Shown in pieces: positions 1-8,793 of a DNA stretch of 64,000 nucleotides. Position 1 is the stretch's first letter, and the number at the start of each line of letters is the position of its first letter. The translations under genes and the position numbers were made by a program. Source of the stretch: Paenibacillus sp. HWE-109. GTDB taxonomy: Bacteria; Bacillota; Bacilli; Paenibacillales; NBRC-103111. The DNA is taken from positions 7,883,501 to 7,947,500 of the forward strand of contig NZ_CP091881.1 of the NCBI RefSeq assembly GCF_022163125.1. Direction: 5' to 3'. The notes under the pieces were generated by a model. The model saw only the letters and a program-made list of their open reading frames with translations, was not told where the DNA came from and ran no database searches.

Positions 1-894
1 TTTCACCACGTCATAGGCCAAATTAATCATCATAACGGGATCGATGTTGTGATCAATGAAAGACTCAAGTCTTTCTTTGGTTGCGCGCAACTCGGCTTCA
101 GCTTGCTTGCGCATGGTGATATCCCGGCCAATGCCAACGACCTGGGCGACAATTCCTTGCTCGTCGCATATCATTTTGACTCTAGTCTCGAACCAAACGT
201 AATGTCCTTCATTATGGCGAATACGACATTCTAAGATATCAACATCGCCGTCCTTAAACAGCCCTCTTTGCAAGAAGTCCTCAAGATCATCGGGATGCCA
301 GAGGGTTGTTAATTTGGTTCCGACCATTTCTTCCGGTTCATATCCAAGCAAACGTCGAACAGCCGGAGATATATAACGGGTTATACAGTCCGGTGTGGCA
401 ATTGTTATGATATCCAGCACATTTTCCGAAATAATGAGCGACAGGGCTCGGATTTCTTCTAGTTTGGACATCATTCTCATGCGTTCCTTCTCTTCCAAAC
501 AACTTTCTATATGTTTATGGTCGGTTTGATCGATAACTTGAGCAATTAGAAATTGTGGATTATGATCCTCATCCTTAACAAGTGAAACGGCTAATAAAGC
601 CCGAATGACATGTCCTTCTTTATGCAAATAGCGTTTGACCAGTTGATAGGTTTCTCTTTGGCAAGCAAGCAATTCGGACAAATAAAGACAATCGAGCTCC
701 AGATCTTCCGGATGTGTAATGTCGTGAAACGTCATTGTGATTAATTCGGCTTCCGAATAGCCAAGCAGGGAACAGATCGCAGGATTGGTTTCTAGCATAT
801 CGCCATTCAAATGTACGAGAGCCATGCCAATCGGTGCATACTTAAAAGCTTGTTTAAATAAAGATTCGTTTGCTAATCTATGGTCAATGGACAT
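1..894 (-). CDS. PAS-domain sensor protein (3' end beyond window)
   Basis: The reading frame starts at ATG 894 with GGAGG at about 905-910 and runs off the left edge after 298 codons without a stop. Two PAS/PAC units are visible, at roughly residues 12-130 and 150-265, and a third PAS begins near residue 277. PAS features include GYSEAEL near 45-51, GYEPEEM at 184-190 and the PAC-type end VVGIGRDIT near 252-260. There is no membrane segment in the visible part, so it is probably a cytoplasmic sensor. The output domain (histidine kinase, GGDEF/EAL or other) lies outside the window and cannot be named. Confidence 0.85.
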   Translation of the reverse strand, partial: MSIDHRLANESLFKQAFKYAPIGMALVHLNGDMLETNPAICSLLGYSEAELITMTFHDITHPEDLELDCLYLSELLACQRETYQLVKRYLHKEGHVIRALLAVSLVKDEDHNPQFLIAQVIDQTDHKHIESCLEEKERMRMMSKLEEIRALSLIISENVLDIITIATPDCITRYISPAVRRLLGYEPEEMVGTKLTTLWHPDDLEDFLQRGLFKDGDVDILECRIRHNEGHYVWFETRVKMICDEQGIVAQVVGIGRDITMRKQAEAELRATKERLESFIDHNIDPVMMINLAYDVVK

Positions 895-982
895 GATGAA
901 CGACCTCCGGTTAAGTGCGTAGGACTCTAGATTCCTTGAAGGTTTCTATCCGTTATGTCGTTTTTCCTGCATTTACTTATAT

Positions 983-1020
983 ATAAACCCCAAATCCCAG
1001 TTAAGATGGAAATTGGGGTT
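983..1020 (-). terminator. Rho-independent terminator of the TetR gene
   Basis: The arms AACCCCAA (986-993) and TTGGGGTT (1013-1020) form an 8-bp stem. Read on the minus strand it is followed by TTTATATAT, just after the stop of the 1024-1614 gene. Confidence 0.65.
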
Positions 1021-1023
1021 CTG

Positions 1024-1614
1024 TTATTTTTTGAAAGAAGTTAGCAGCAGTTCAATATTCGCTTTGGCATAGCCGACATGCTTATTATCCCGGCTCAAAC
1101 GGCTGGCCATGATGCCGCCTTCGATGGCGGAGAAAATAAAGGAAGCCACAGACTCAGCAGGGAGGTCGGTTCGGAACTCGCCTTCAGCAACGCCCTTCTG
1201 CAAAATGCCCTGGATGAAACCGAGCATTTGCTCATAAGCGCCCAGCGCTCGCTCGCGCAGAATGGGGAAGGAATGGTCGCTTTCTACCGCTGTGTTGAGA
1301 AAAGGGCACCCGCCTTTAAGCGGTGGATTATGAACGGTATCGCTGTAGACATCACACATCGCGATAACTTTACCCGTTGCCGTAGAGGCACCCTCAACAG
1401 CCTCCGCGAAATGTCCCCAAAGTACTTGCCCCGCATAGGCGAAAGCTTCGAGTGCAATCTCATCTTTATTAGCGAAGCTGCGATAAATGCCGCCCTTCGT
1501 TAGGCCTGTTGCGTTCATGATATCTTGTATAGTTGAACCTGTGTAGCCTTTTTCGTTAAAGAGCTCCGCAGATTTCATAATAATATGCAGTCGGGTTTGT
1601 TCACCTTTGCGCAT
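1024..1614 (-). CDS. TetR/AcrR family transcriptional regulator
   Basis: A 196-residue protein with an N-terminal TetR helix-turn-helix (about residues 27-50, TIQDIMNATGLTKGGIYRSF). The ligand-binding half carries GGCPFLNTAVE at 101-111, typical of the LmrA/YxaF-like branch. Start ATG 1614 has AAAGGA a few bases upstream. It is divergent from the DUF2306 membrane protein gene at 1752, and a palindrome at 1707-1723 lies between them. Repression of itself and/or its neighbour is inferred from this arrangement. The ligand is unknown. Confidence 0.88.
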   Translation of the reverse strand: MRKGEQTRLHIIMKSAELFNEKGYTGSTIQDIMNATGLTKGGIYRSFANKDEIALEAFAYAGQVLWGHFAEAVEGASTATGKVIAMCDVYSDTVHNPPLKGGCPFLNTAVESDHSFPILRERALGAYEQMLGFIQGILQKGVAEGEFRTDLPAESVASFIFSAIEGGIMASRLSRDNKHVGYAKANIELLLTSFKK

Positions 1615-1706
1615 GTTCAGTATCCTTTCACAGAGACGATAACACTCTCGTAATATTGTAACATTTTATAAGTGAATCATAGCATAGATTATTGTACAAT
1701 AAAAAA

Positions 1707-1723
1707 GACCGTACGGTTCGGTC
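1707..1723. promoter_or_regulatory. Candidate TetR operator
   Basis: GACCG and CGGTC arms enclose tacggtt, and ACCGTACGGT (1708-1717) is itself a perfect 10-bp palindrome. It sits between the divergent TetR and DUF2306 genes. The GACCG...CGGTC form resembles sites described for LmrA/YxaF-type repressors. A second perfect palindrome, ATTGTACAAT, is at 1691-1700. Confidence 0.5.
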
Positions 1724-1751
1724 TCAAAAATGAAAAAGGGGAGCGCATCTA

Positions 1752-2432
1752 ATGGCGAAACAGGCTGCATCGAAAAAGAACTACATATATCCGCTTGTAC
1801 TGACCGTTTTAATCCTTTATATGGCTTATGTAACGTTGATGAATTTATTCGTAGATCCGCAAGCAACGGTATTTCTGAGTCGCAAAATCGATTTGAAACG
1901 TCCTATGAATCTACCCATTTGGTTGGATGTCATGCATATCCATGTAGGCGCCGCTTGCCTGGCTATGTTGACAGGGATCCTCAACTTCTCGCAGACCCTT
2001 TTGCGCATCGCGCGCAAATTTCACAGAGTAAATGGCTATCTTTATGTTATTGCCGTGTTTGTGGTTGTCCTAACCTCGGGTTATATGGCGCCTTATACGA
2101 CCGGCGGGAAAATTAATAGTGTGGCTTTCAATCTGGTGAGCATGGTCTGGTTTGCTATGACGATTGCAGCCATTGTGCAAATTAAGCGCAAGAACATCAT
2201 CAAGCATCGCAAGTGGATGGTTCGCAGCTATGTCTTCTGTTTCACGAATTTGTTCATCCATCTCATCAGTTTCATTCTCTATGAAGGCGCTGGTTTAAAG
2301 TATGAATTAAGCTACACCATGGGGGTTTATGGAGCCATCCTGCTTAACTTTATTTTGGCTGAATTGGTGATCCGCTTTGTGTATAGAAAGATTCCGAACG
2401 TGGCAGCCCAAGCGAACAGAAAGGAGCAATAG
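1752..2432 (+). CDS. DUF2306 multi-pass membrane protein
   Basis: 226 residues with about six or seven hydrophobic segments. Histidines near membrane ends (HIHVGAACL, KFHRVNGYLY, KHRKWMVRSY) match the DUF2306 pattern. The family has no firmly established function; the conserved histidines have suggested metal or haem binding, which is inference. Start ATG 1752 follows AAAGGGGAG at 1735-1743. The C-terminus is short, basic and probably cytoplasmic. It is divergent from a TetR regulator that probably controls it. Confidence 0.8.
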   Translation: MAKQAASKKNYIYPLVLTVLILYMAYVTLMNLFVDPQATVFLSRKIDLKRPMNLPIWLDVMHIHVGAACLAMLTGILNFSQTLLRIARKFHRVNGYLYVIAVFVVVLTSGYMAPYTTGGKINSVAFNLVSMVWFAMTIAAIVQIKRKNIIKHRKWMVRSYVFCFTNLFIHLISFILYEGAGLKYELSYTMGVYGAILLNFILAELVIRFVYRKIPNVAAQANRKEQ

Positions 2433-2564
2433 GATCATATACAGAATGTGATGCGAAATTTCTAATATCTACCCAAAGATGATAAAATAAGTTTATCAAG
2501 TGAGGTTGTCGGATGAACATCATCGTGGGGGACGCAGTTATTAAGCATCAGGAGGTTTACAACA

Positions 2565-3764
2565 ATGGCATTTTCATGGAAACGAAATCTCATCACGTTA
2601 TGGATCGGTGTCTTTTTCTGTGGGATGGCGTATACGATCTCTATTCCTTTTTTGCCTATTTTTTTGCACACAGAACTCGGCATTAATAAAGGGCTTGAAG
2701 CATGGTCAGGTATCACATTCGGCATCACTTTTCTGGCAAGCGCTCTAATTGCCCCTTACTGGGGCTCCTTGGCGGACAAGTATGGCCGTAAACCGATGTT
2801 GATTCGCTCCGGCTTCAGTCTGAGTGTGCTTTATTTTGCGACATTTTTCGTACATGACCCTTATCTGTTTCTGGGTGTGCGAATTCTTCAAGGACTGCTG
2901 GCCGGTTTCGTCCCGGCTTCCATTGCATTAATTGCTACGAATACGCCGGAAAAAGAAGTCGGCTACGCGCTGGGCGTCATGTCAACAGCAAGCGCCGCCG
3001 GAAGCGTAATTGGTCCGTTGGTGGGGGGATTCGTCAGCCATTGGGTGGGCAACCGGGAATCGTTCCTCGTCTCTGGCTGTGTTGTCTTGGTTGCGGCTTT
3101 CATTGGGCTCTTTGGAGCCAAAGAAACCAACTTTAACCGCTCGGCTGCGCGATCAGGCGTGGTGGATGACTTGAAGTCGGCTGCGCATAATCGGCCTTTC
3201 ATGATGATTCTCGGCGTTACCATGCTGGTAGCGACCTCGGTCATGATCGTGGAGCCGCTGCTGACCATCTACGTGCTCCAAATGGGCGGCAGCCAAGGCT
3301 CGGCTTCGCTGACTTCAGGAATTATTTTCTCCGCGGTAGGCATCGCGACCGTGATTGCAGCGCCGAGATGGGGGAAGCTCGGCCAAAAAATCACCTACTC
3401 CAAGACTCTGTTTATCGGCCTGCTGGGCGGCGGGATAGGGAATCTCTTGCAGCTAGGCACCCATCATTTGTTGGCTTTTGGCATACTGCGGTTTAGCTAC
3501 GGACTGTTTTTTGCAGCCGTGTATCCCGCTTTAAACGCGCTTATCGTGAAATTCACCGATCCCAGCTTTCGAGGCAGGGCGTTTAGCCTGAATCAATCAG
3601 CTACACAGCTAGGGACGATGAGCGGACCGATTATCGGCGGCTTCCTGGGCGGCTGGATTGGAATCCCGCTTGTTTTTGCGGTCAATGGTCTGGCGCTCAT
3701 CAGTGTCGCGTTTTTCTTCAAGCATCGCGGACCGAAGGTGAAGGCTGTTCCCTCAGCAGAGTGA
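2565..3764 (+). CDS. MFS multidrug exporter, MdtG-like
   Basis: 399 residues with the twelve-helix layout of the DHA1 drug:proton antiporters. Motif A is at residues 67-77 (GSLADKYGRKP). The N-terminus (WKRNLITLWIGVFF) and the stretch GGFVPASIALIATNTP closely resemble Escherichia coli MdtG, so export of lipophilic drugs or fosfomycin-like compounds is a reasonable guess; the substrate is not shown by sequence. ATG 2565 has a strong AGGAGG 9 bases upstream. It may be read with the preceding DUF2306 gene (133-bp gap), but its own leader also allows independent transcription. Confidence 0.88.
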   Translation: MAFSWKRNLITLWIGVFFCGMAYTISIPFLPIFLHTELGINKGLEAWSGITFGITFLASALIAPYWGSLADKYGRKPMLIRSGFSLSVLYFATFFVHDPYLFLGVRILQGLLAGFVPASIALIATNTPEKEVGYALGVMSTASAAGSVIGPLVGGFVSHWVGNRESFLVSGCVVLVAAFIGLFGAKETNFNRSAARSGVVDDLKSAAHNRPFMMILGVTMLVATSVMIVEPLLTIYVLQMGGSQGSASLTSGIIFSAVGIATVIAAPRWGKLGQKITYSKTLFIGLLGGGIGNLLQLGTHHLLAFGILRFSYGLFFAAVYPALNALIVKFTDPSFRGRAFSLNQSATQLGTMSGPIIGGFLGGWIGIPLVFAVNGLALISVAFFFKHRGPKVKAVPSAE

Positions 3765-3823
3765 ATTGTCACTTAGCGGAACGCAGCGCTCTCTCGTTCC
3801 GTCCATATAGGATTTAAGAAGAG

Positions 3824-3847
3824 GTCGCCCTCCAGGGACGGCTTTTT
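3824..3847 (+). terminator. Terminator after the MFS gene
   Basis: The stem GTCGCCCT/AGGGACGGC (one bulged A, one G-U pair) closes a tight loop and is followed by TTTTT at 3843-3847. Confidence 0.55.
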
Positions 3848-3962
3848 CCGGTAGGTTAAGCGAATGTTTTATTAAATATTAGAATAAGCTGTTAACGGTT
3901 ACTCAAGGAGCAAATCCTAGGTATTTAGTGACATAAAAAACGTGTGAAAAGCATGAATTTTG

Positions 3963-3992
3963 TTGAAAACGCTTGCAATTAAGCGCTTTCAA
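3963..3992 (+). promoter_or_regulatory. Tandem catabolite-responsive-element-like sites
   Basis: TTGAAAACGCTTGCA at 3963-3977 fits the CcpA cre consensus. A second, inverted site, TTGAAAGCGCTTAA on the minus strand, lies at 3979-3992. Both are about 140-160 bases upstream of the GNAT start. The rest of 3848-4126 is AT-rich leader in which I see no other gene. Confidence 0.5.
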
Positions 3993-4126
3993 GAGGAAAT
4001 GTGAAAAAAACAAAGATTTTTGTGAATTTTAACACATTTTCAGCAGGATTCCGTACTTTTTTGTCGTATTTACTAATTTACCAGAAAATTAATCCTAACA
4101 ATACTAGGGGATTGGGAGAGAACCGT

Positions 4127-4558
4127 ATGCATGTTCGTTCATTTCAACTTGGTGATACTTCTTCCGTGACAACACTTTTGCAGGACGTTTTATCGGAATC
4201 CTGCTATGAAGAAACGATGGAAGCATTTGCTCGTCAACTTTCTTGGGATACGGAACTTGTTCTGATCGCTCAAGAAGAATCGCAGATTGTTGGCATCATC
4301 ATCGGGACCATCGATAACAACAACGGCTACTATTACCGCATTGCAGTTGCCACAGAGTATCAACGTAAGGGTATCGGCAAGGCCTTGATCGAGTCCATGA
4401 AGGCAAGGTTCCTCCAACGGAACGTGCACAAAATTATGGTAACGGTAGACGTCCATAACGAAATGGTACTACCTGTGTATGAGTCAGTAGGTTACAGCAC
4501 ATCTGATTTTTCACGGGCCGCACATCGTCTAAGTATTGTGAAGAAAGTCAGCGTCTAA
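4127..4558 (+). CDS. GNAT family N-acetyltransferase
   Basis: 143 residues when started at ATG 4127, which follows GGGAGAG at 4114-4120. An upstream in-frame GTG at 4001 would add 42 residues that look non-coding (poly-Lys and poly-Phe rich, no ribosome site), so it was not used. The acetyl-CoA motif is RIAVATEYQRKGIGKAL (71-87) with the R/Q-x-x-G-x-G signature at about 80-84. The C-terminal half has the usual VYESVGY element. The acceptor is unknown. The tandem cre-like sites upstream suggest carbon-source control. Confidence 0.85.
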   Translation: MHVRSFQLGDTSSVTTLLQDVLSESCYEETMEAFARQLSWDTELVLIAQEESQIVGIIIGTIDNNNGYYYRIAVATEYQRKGIGKALIESMKARFLQRNVHKIMVTVDVHNEMVLPVYESVGYSTSDFSRAAHRLSIVKKVSV

Positions 4559-4604
4559 CGGATTGTTCGGAAGCTCGTTTAGTTGAATAGATTTGGATCG
4601 AGGG

Positions 4605-4651
4605 AAGCATATCGGTGCCGCCATTGCATTTGGGGGTCAGATATGCTTTTC
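4605..4651 (+). terminator. Possible terminator after the GNAT gene
   Basis: Arms AAGCATATC (4605-4613) and GATATGCTT (4640-4648) pair perfectly over 9 bp with a 26-nt loop and are followed by a short T run. Confidence 0.5.
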
Positions 4652-4700
4652 TATATAATAAGGAACTTATCGCCAGCTATCAACGGAGGAGCTTTGAGAC

Positions 4701-5255
4701 ATGGATAATTTCGCGCCTTATGTGATAAAAAGCTTCAAACATGATGGACATCTTCACCGGATGTGGCTGACGAATTGGCGGGTTCCGCAGCATATTTTGC
4801 ATGCCGCTCATAAGCAGCAAGAAATGATGGTTTTTATCAATAGCCAGACCAAAATTCAGGAAGCTGACGGCAAGGAATGGGTAAGCCGTATTCCAGGCGT
4901 TTCTTTCTTCATTCCCAAAATGTGGTTTAACATTGTAGCTCTAATCGAAGAAGCAGGCGTTAGATATTATTGTAATGTAGCTTCTCCCATGTATGTCATC
5001 CAACAAGTTTTAACGTATATCGACTATGATCTTGATGTTATACGCATGCCGGACCGTTCTGTGCATATCGTGGATCAAGATGAATATGAACGCCATAAGC
5101 TGAATTATCATTATTCGCCGCTTGTCGAAAGGAAAGTTCAGGAAGGGCTTGCCGCAGTTCTCGAACTGGTGAATGCAGACAAGCCTCCTTTTCAAGATGA
5201 GATGGTGCTGTATTACTATGAACAGTGGGAAAAGCATAAGAACGGAGGAGCATGA
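4701..5255 (+). CDS. UPF0374/DUF402 nucleoside tri- and diphosphatase
   Basis: 184 residues resembling the Bacillales YgaC/Ntdp family, which hydrolyses nucleoside tri- and diphosphates with divalent metal. The DUF402 core runs from about residue 60 (VSRIPGVSFFIPKMWFN) to 140, with the acidic stretches DYDLDVI and HIVDQDEYERHK. Start ATG 4701 follows GGAGGAG. The stop codon directly precedes the signal peptidase ATG, so the two are probably co-transcribed and translationally coupled. Confidence 0.85.
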   Translation: MDNFAPYVIKSFKHDGHLHRMWLTNWRVPQHILHAAHKQQEMMVFINSQTKIQEADGKEWVSRIPGVSFFIPKMWFNIVALIEEAGVRYYCNVASPMYVIQQVLTYIDYDLDVIRMPDRSVHIVDQDEYERHKLNYHYSPLVERKVQEGLAAVLELVNADKPPFQDEMVLYYYEQWEKHKNGGA

Positions 5256-5855
5256 ATGAGCTTCTTTGTAGGGCGCAATGAAACGAACAAAGCGACTGCT
5301 CGGCCCAGACAGGATACGGAGTCGAGAAGCTTTACCCATGAGCTGTGGGATTGGACGAAATCCATTCTCGTAGCTCTTCTTGTTGTCATTCTTGTGCACC
5401 AGTTCGGGTTCAACCTCTCGACCGTTCGCGGGAATTCAATGCTGCCTACCTTGCAGGAGGGGGAGTGGCTGTTCGTCAACAAGGCGATTACCTACCTGAA
5501 GGCACCCCAGCGCGGCGAGGTTGTTATCCTCAAGGAGTCTAAGGAATTTGCTCTTGTGAAGCACCTTTACCTGGTGAAAAGGGTTGTTGCCATCAGCGGT
5601 GACGAGGTGCAGGGCCGAGCGGGTTTCTTGTATGTCAACGGCGACAAAGTGGAAGAGCCGTACACCGATACGCCCATAGAAGACGGCGACTTCGGCCCGA
5701 TACATATCGGGCAGGGCTGCGTCTTCGTTATGGGCGATAACCGCCATGCGGCGGCAAGCGCCGACAGCCGCAGATTTGGGGCTGTCCCGGCGAGCCTGAT
5801 TCAAGGCCGAGCCGAGTTTGTCCTATGGCCATTCTCGATGGCCGCGAAACTCTAA
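5256..5855 (+). CDS. lepB: Type I signal peptidase
   Basis: 199 residues with one N-terminal membrane helix (about 36-52). The catalytic serine is in GNSMLPTL (Ser61) and the general-base lysine in YLVKRVVA (Lys108). The conserved box MGDNR lies near the C-terminus. It cleaves Sec and Tat signal peptides at the outer membrane face. It begins at the base after the previous stop and has its own AACGGAGGAG. The catalytic dyad is intact and length is normal for the SipS type. Confidence 0.95.
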   Translation: MSFFVGRNETNKATARPRQDTESRSFTHELWDWTKSILVALLVVILVHQFGFNLSTVRGNSMLPTLQEGEWLFVNKAITYLKAPQRGEVVILKESKEFALVKHLYLVKRVVAISGDEVQGRAGFLYVNGDKVEEPYTDTPIEDGDFGPIHIGQGCVFVMGDNRHAAASADSRRFGAVPASLIQGRAEFVLWPFSMAAKL

Positions 5856-5877
5856 ACGCAGAAGAGAGGTGTGACGA

Positions 5878-7077
5878 ATGGCGGTTCCCACCACCATCGC
5901 AGCAGGGACGCCTGCGGATTTCAGCAAGCTGCAGCAAGAGATCGTGGAAGCCGCGTCGTCCCTCGGCATCGACAAGATCGGCTTCACGTCAGCAGAGCCG
6001 TTCACGGCGCTGAAAGACATCCTTCTCCGCCACCGGGAGAAGGGGTTCGAATCCGGCTTCGAGGAGCCGGATATCGAGAAGCGGGTCCATCCTGAGCTGA
6101 GCTTCGACGCGCCGCGGTCGATCATTGCCATCGCGGTGGCGTACCCGTCGAAACTGCCGAACCCGCCCCGATCCGAGCCAGGGGCTTATCGGGGCATCAT
6201 CTCGCGCTCCTCGTGGGGGCGCGACTACCATGATGTGCTTCGCGACCGTCTCGCGAAGCTGGAAGCTTTCATCGCGCAGCGCGTGCCGGATGCGCGGTTG
6301 ATGAGCATGGTCGACACCGGTGTCCTGGTCGACCGGGCCGTGGCCGAGCGCGCAGGGATCGGCTGGAGCGGCAAGAACTGTGCGGTCATCACGCCGGAGT
6401 GGGGCTCGTGGGTGTATTTGGGCGAAATGATTACGAATATTCCGTTTGCATCCGATACATCTATTATGGATCAGTGCGGGGATTGCACGATTTGCATAGA
6501 CGCCTGCCCCACAGGGGCGCTGGTTGGCCCGGGGCAGCTGAATTCAAGCCTCTGCATCTCCTTCATTACACAGACCAAGGGGTATGTCGATGACGCGTTT
6601 AAACTTAAAATTGGCAACCGTATCTATGGCTGTGACACCTGCCAAATCGTTTGCCCTAAGAATAAAGGAATGAATTGGACACATCAGCCTGAGCTGCAGC
6701 CTGACCCAGAGAAAGTCAAGCCGCTGCTAATTCCATTGCTCACCATGACGAACAAGGAATTCAAGGAACAATACGGACGTATCGCTGCCTCATGGAGAGG
6801 CAAGAAGCCGATTCAGCGCAACGCGATTATCGCCCTTGGCAATTTCAAGGACGTGTCGGCTGTGCCGGTTCTAAGCGAACTGCTCCTGAGCGACCCAAGG
6901 CCCGAGATTCGGGCAACCTGTGCATGGGCGCTGGGGAGGATTGGCGGGGAGGAAGCCGAGGCTGCGCTGGCTAGAGCCCAAGCCAAGGAACAGGAGCCCG
7001 CTGTCCTGCAGGATGTGGAGAAAGCTGTGCAGGCAATGAACAGGTCGAACTCCCTGAAGGAGAAGGAAAACCAATGA
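5878..7077 (+). CDS. queG: Epoxyqueuosine reductase
   Basis: 399 residues. It catalyses the last step of queuosine synthesis in tRNA, reducing epoxyqueuosine with cobalamin and two [4Fe-4S] clusters. Cluster ligands are visible: Cys200, 203, 206 and 210 in CGDCTICIDACP, Cys226, and Cys252, 255 and 259 in CDTCQIVCP. VDTGVLVDRAVAERAG (145-160) matches the active-site region. The C-terminus (about 310-385) is a HEAT-like extension common in Bacillota. ATG 5878 follows GAGGTG. The first half is strikingly GC-rich and switches near 6410 to ordinary composition. It overlaps ogt by four bases. Confidence 0.95.
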   Translation: MAVPTTIAAGTPADFSKLQQEIVEAASSLGIDKIGFTSAEPFTALKDILLRHREKGFESGFEEPDIEKRVHPELSFDAPRSIIAIAVAYPSKLPNPPRSEPGAYRGIISRSSWGRDYHDVLRDRLAKLEAFIAQRVPDARLMSMVDTGVLVDRAVAERAGIGWSGKNCAVITPEWGSWVYLGEMITNIPFASDTSIMDQCGDCTICIDACPTGALVGPGQLNSSLCISFITQTKGYVDDAFKLKIGNRIYGCDTCQIVCPKNKGMNWTHQPELQPDPEKVKPLLIPLLTMTNKEFKEQYGRIAASWRGKKPIQRNAIIALGNFKDVSAVPVLSELLLSDPRPEIRATCAWALGRIGGEEAEAALARAQAKEQEPAVLQDVEKAVQAMNRSNSLKEKENQ

Positions 7078-7634
7078 AAGAAACACAACCGACTACAAAC
7101 AACGTTCTTTCCTATACAGAAGTGGCCTCTCCCATAGGTCAGCTTGTCATCGTTGCAACCCGGCGTGGACTTTGCAACATTTCTTTTGGGACTTTTGAGC
7201 AGAATCAAGATCAACTGCAAGCCTGGGCTTCGCGTTATTATGGCAAGGTCCAGCATGAATGGCAGGAGGACGCCTCACAGTTGGCGCCGGTTGCCGAGCA
7301 GCTCACCCAGTATTTTGGCCGCAAGCTTGAGCGTTTTGAGGGGGACATCGATTTGCAGGGAACGGACTTTCAGAAACGTGTTTGGACGGCACTGCTGGAC
7401 ATTCCGTATGGCAAGACAGCATCCTACAAAGATATTGCCCAAGCCATCGGCTCACCCAAAGCTGTAAGGGCTGTAGGCGGGGCCAATAATAAAAATCCAA
7501 TTCCGGTCATCATCCCGTGTCATCGAGTGATTGGCGCAAGCGGTGAACTCGTTGGCTACGGCGGAGGGTTGGATATCAAAGTGTGTTTGCTGGATTTGGA
7601 ACAACCCAAGACGACTACTCCTTCCTATGACTAG
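7074..7634 (+). CDS. ogt: Methylated-DNA-protein cysteine methyltransferase
   Basis: 186 residues. It removes methyl groups from O6-methylguanine by transfer to its own cysteine (Cys149 in PVIIPCHRVIGA). The winged-helix part has PYGKTASYKDIA and the arginine-finger region AVRAVGGANNKNP. The start ATG overlaps the queG stop (ATGA), indicating coupled translation. It lacks the Ada regulatory domain, so it is a constitutive repair enzyme of the Ogt type. Confidence 0.95.
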   Translation: MKETQPTTNNVLSYTEVASPIGQLVIVATRRGLCNISFGTFEQNQDQLQAWASRYYGKVQHEWQEDASQLAPVAEQLTQYFGRKLERFEGDIDLQGTDFQKRVWTALLDIPYGKTASYKDIAQAIGSPKAVRAVGGANNKNPIPVIIPCHRVIGASGELVGYGGGLDIKVCLLDLEQPKTTTPSYD

Positions 7635-7666
7635 ACCAACAAACTGAATAAAATGGAGTGAATTCT

Positions 7667-8698
7667 ATGAAATATGTCCATTTGGATTCCGTTGAATCGG
7701 GTCAATATTTGGGGCGTACGATATTTGCCAGCAATGGATCTATCCTGCTTTCTGAAGGCGTGCAGCTAACGGTTTTCATGATCAATACACTCAATCGCAT
7801 CGGGGTCACGATGATCTACATTCAGGATCCCAATCTGGAGGATGTGGAGATTCCCGAAATTCTCTCGGAAGAGACGAAACGGATCGTCATGCAGCAGATG
7901 GGCCAGACCTTCGCGGCGATTCAATCGGGCAAAGAGTTTAACTCCCGTTCGATGAGTATTTCCATCAATACTCTGCTGGATGAAGTGATGAAAAATCGCG
8001 ACGTCTTGATTCAGTTGACCGATATCCGCACGAAGGATAACGAAATGTATGTTCATGCGACGAATGTTTGCATGATGGCTGTGTTGATCGGCATTAATAT
8101 GGGCTTTAATGAAACGCAATTGAAAGAGCTCGCCGTAGGCGCACTGCTGCATGATGTAGGCAAAGTAGAGCTTCTGTTTGACGATGAATCGCTTGATCTG
8201 AAGCGGCATCATACGTGGAGAGGCTTTGAACTTTTGAAAAGCAAACGGGAATTCAGCCTGTTGGTGGCGCACGTCGCCTTCCAGCACCACGAAGCCATGG
8301 ATGGGTCCGGATTGCCGAGAGGGCTGCTGAGTGAGGAGATCCATGTCTATGCCAAAATCACAGCTGTCGCTAACATGTATGATAACTTGCTCTTCGATAT
8401 TTCCTTAGGGCGAAGGATGATGCCTTATGAGGCTTGTGAGCATATGATGGCGTTAGCTGAGACGAAGCTGGATCGTGATATATTAATTCAATTTCTGAAA
8501 ATCGTTTCGATTTACCCGACGGGCTCTTCGGTGCGTCTCTCAAGTCGGGAGACCGGCGTCGTGGTGGGACAGCACCGCGGACTGCCAAGCCGTCCCATTG
8601 TCCGCATTGTGAAGCAAGACGCGATGGACCGGGAACTGGACATCAAGGAGATTGATTTGGCCAAACACACCACTCTATTTATTGAGCAAGTACTGTGA
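7667..8698 (+). CDS. HD-GYP-like phosphohydrolase, GYP part degenerate
   Basis: 343 residues from ATG 7667, preceded by TGGAGTG at 7654-7660 (a GTG at 7658 lies inside that site and was not used). Metal-binding residues of the HD fold are present: HDVGK at 162-166, HH at 181-182 and HHEAMDGSG at 207-215. The family usually continues GSGYP; here it is GSGLP, so the GYP signature is altered. Canonical members hydrolyse cyclic di-GMP. The first 120 residues are an unassigned sensory-type region without membrane helices. Whether the altered motif retains activity is unknown. Confidence 0.85.
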   Translation: MKYVHLDSVESGQYLGRTIFASNGSILLSEGVQLTVFMINTLNRIGVTMIYIQDPNLEDVEIPEILSEETKRIVMQQMGQTFAAIQSGKEFNSRSMSISINTLLDEVMKNRDVLIQLTDIRTKDNEMYVHATNVCMMAVLIGINMGFNETQLKELAVGALLHDVGKVELLFDDESLDLKRHHTWRGFELLKSKREFSLLVAHVAFQHHEAMDGSGLPRGLLSEEIHVYAKITAVANMYDNLLFDISLGRRMMPYEACEHMMALAETKLDRDILIQFLKIVSIYPTGSSVRLSSRETGVVVGQHRGLPSRPIVRIVKQDAMDRELDIKEIDLAKHTTLFIEQVL

Positions 8699-8793
8699 TT
8701 TTGGCCTAGAAACCCATTTGTAAAGCGATGAACAGAAATGATATGATAAAGTAATGCAACAATATGACTATGTACAAGCAGGGGGCATTCACG

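Noticed and set aside
49..234. Small plus-strand frame at the left edge
   Set aside because: It is antisense to the PAS protein, which has a clear start, ribosome site and two recognisable PAS units.
4001..4126. N-terminal extension of the GNAT protein from GTG 4001
   Set aside because: It has no ribosome site, is very AT-rich, overlaps probable leader sequence and adds residues absent from GNAT folds. ATG 4127 has GGGAGAG.
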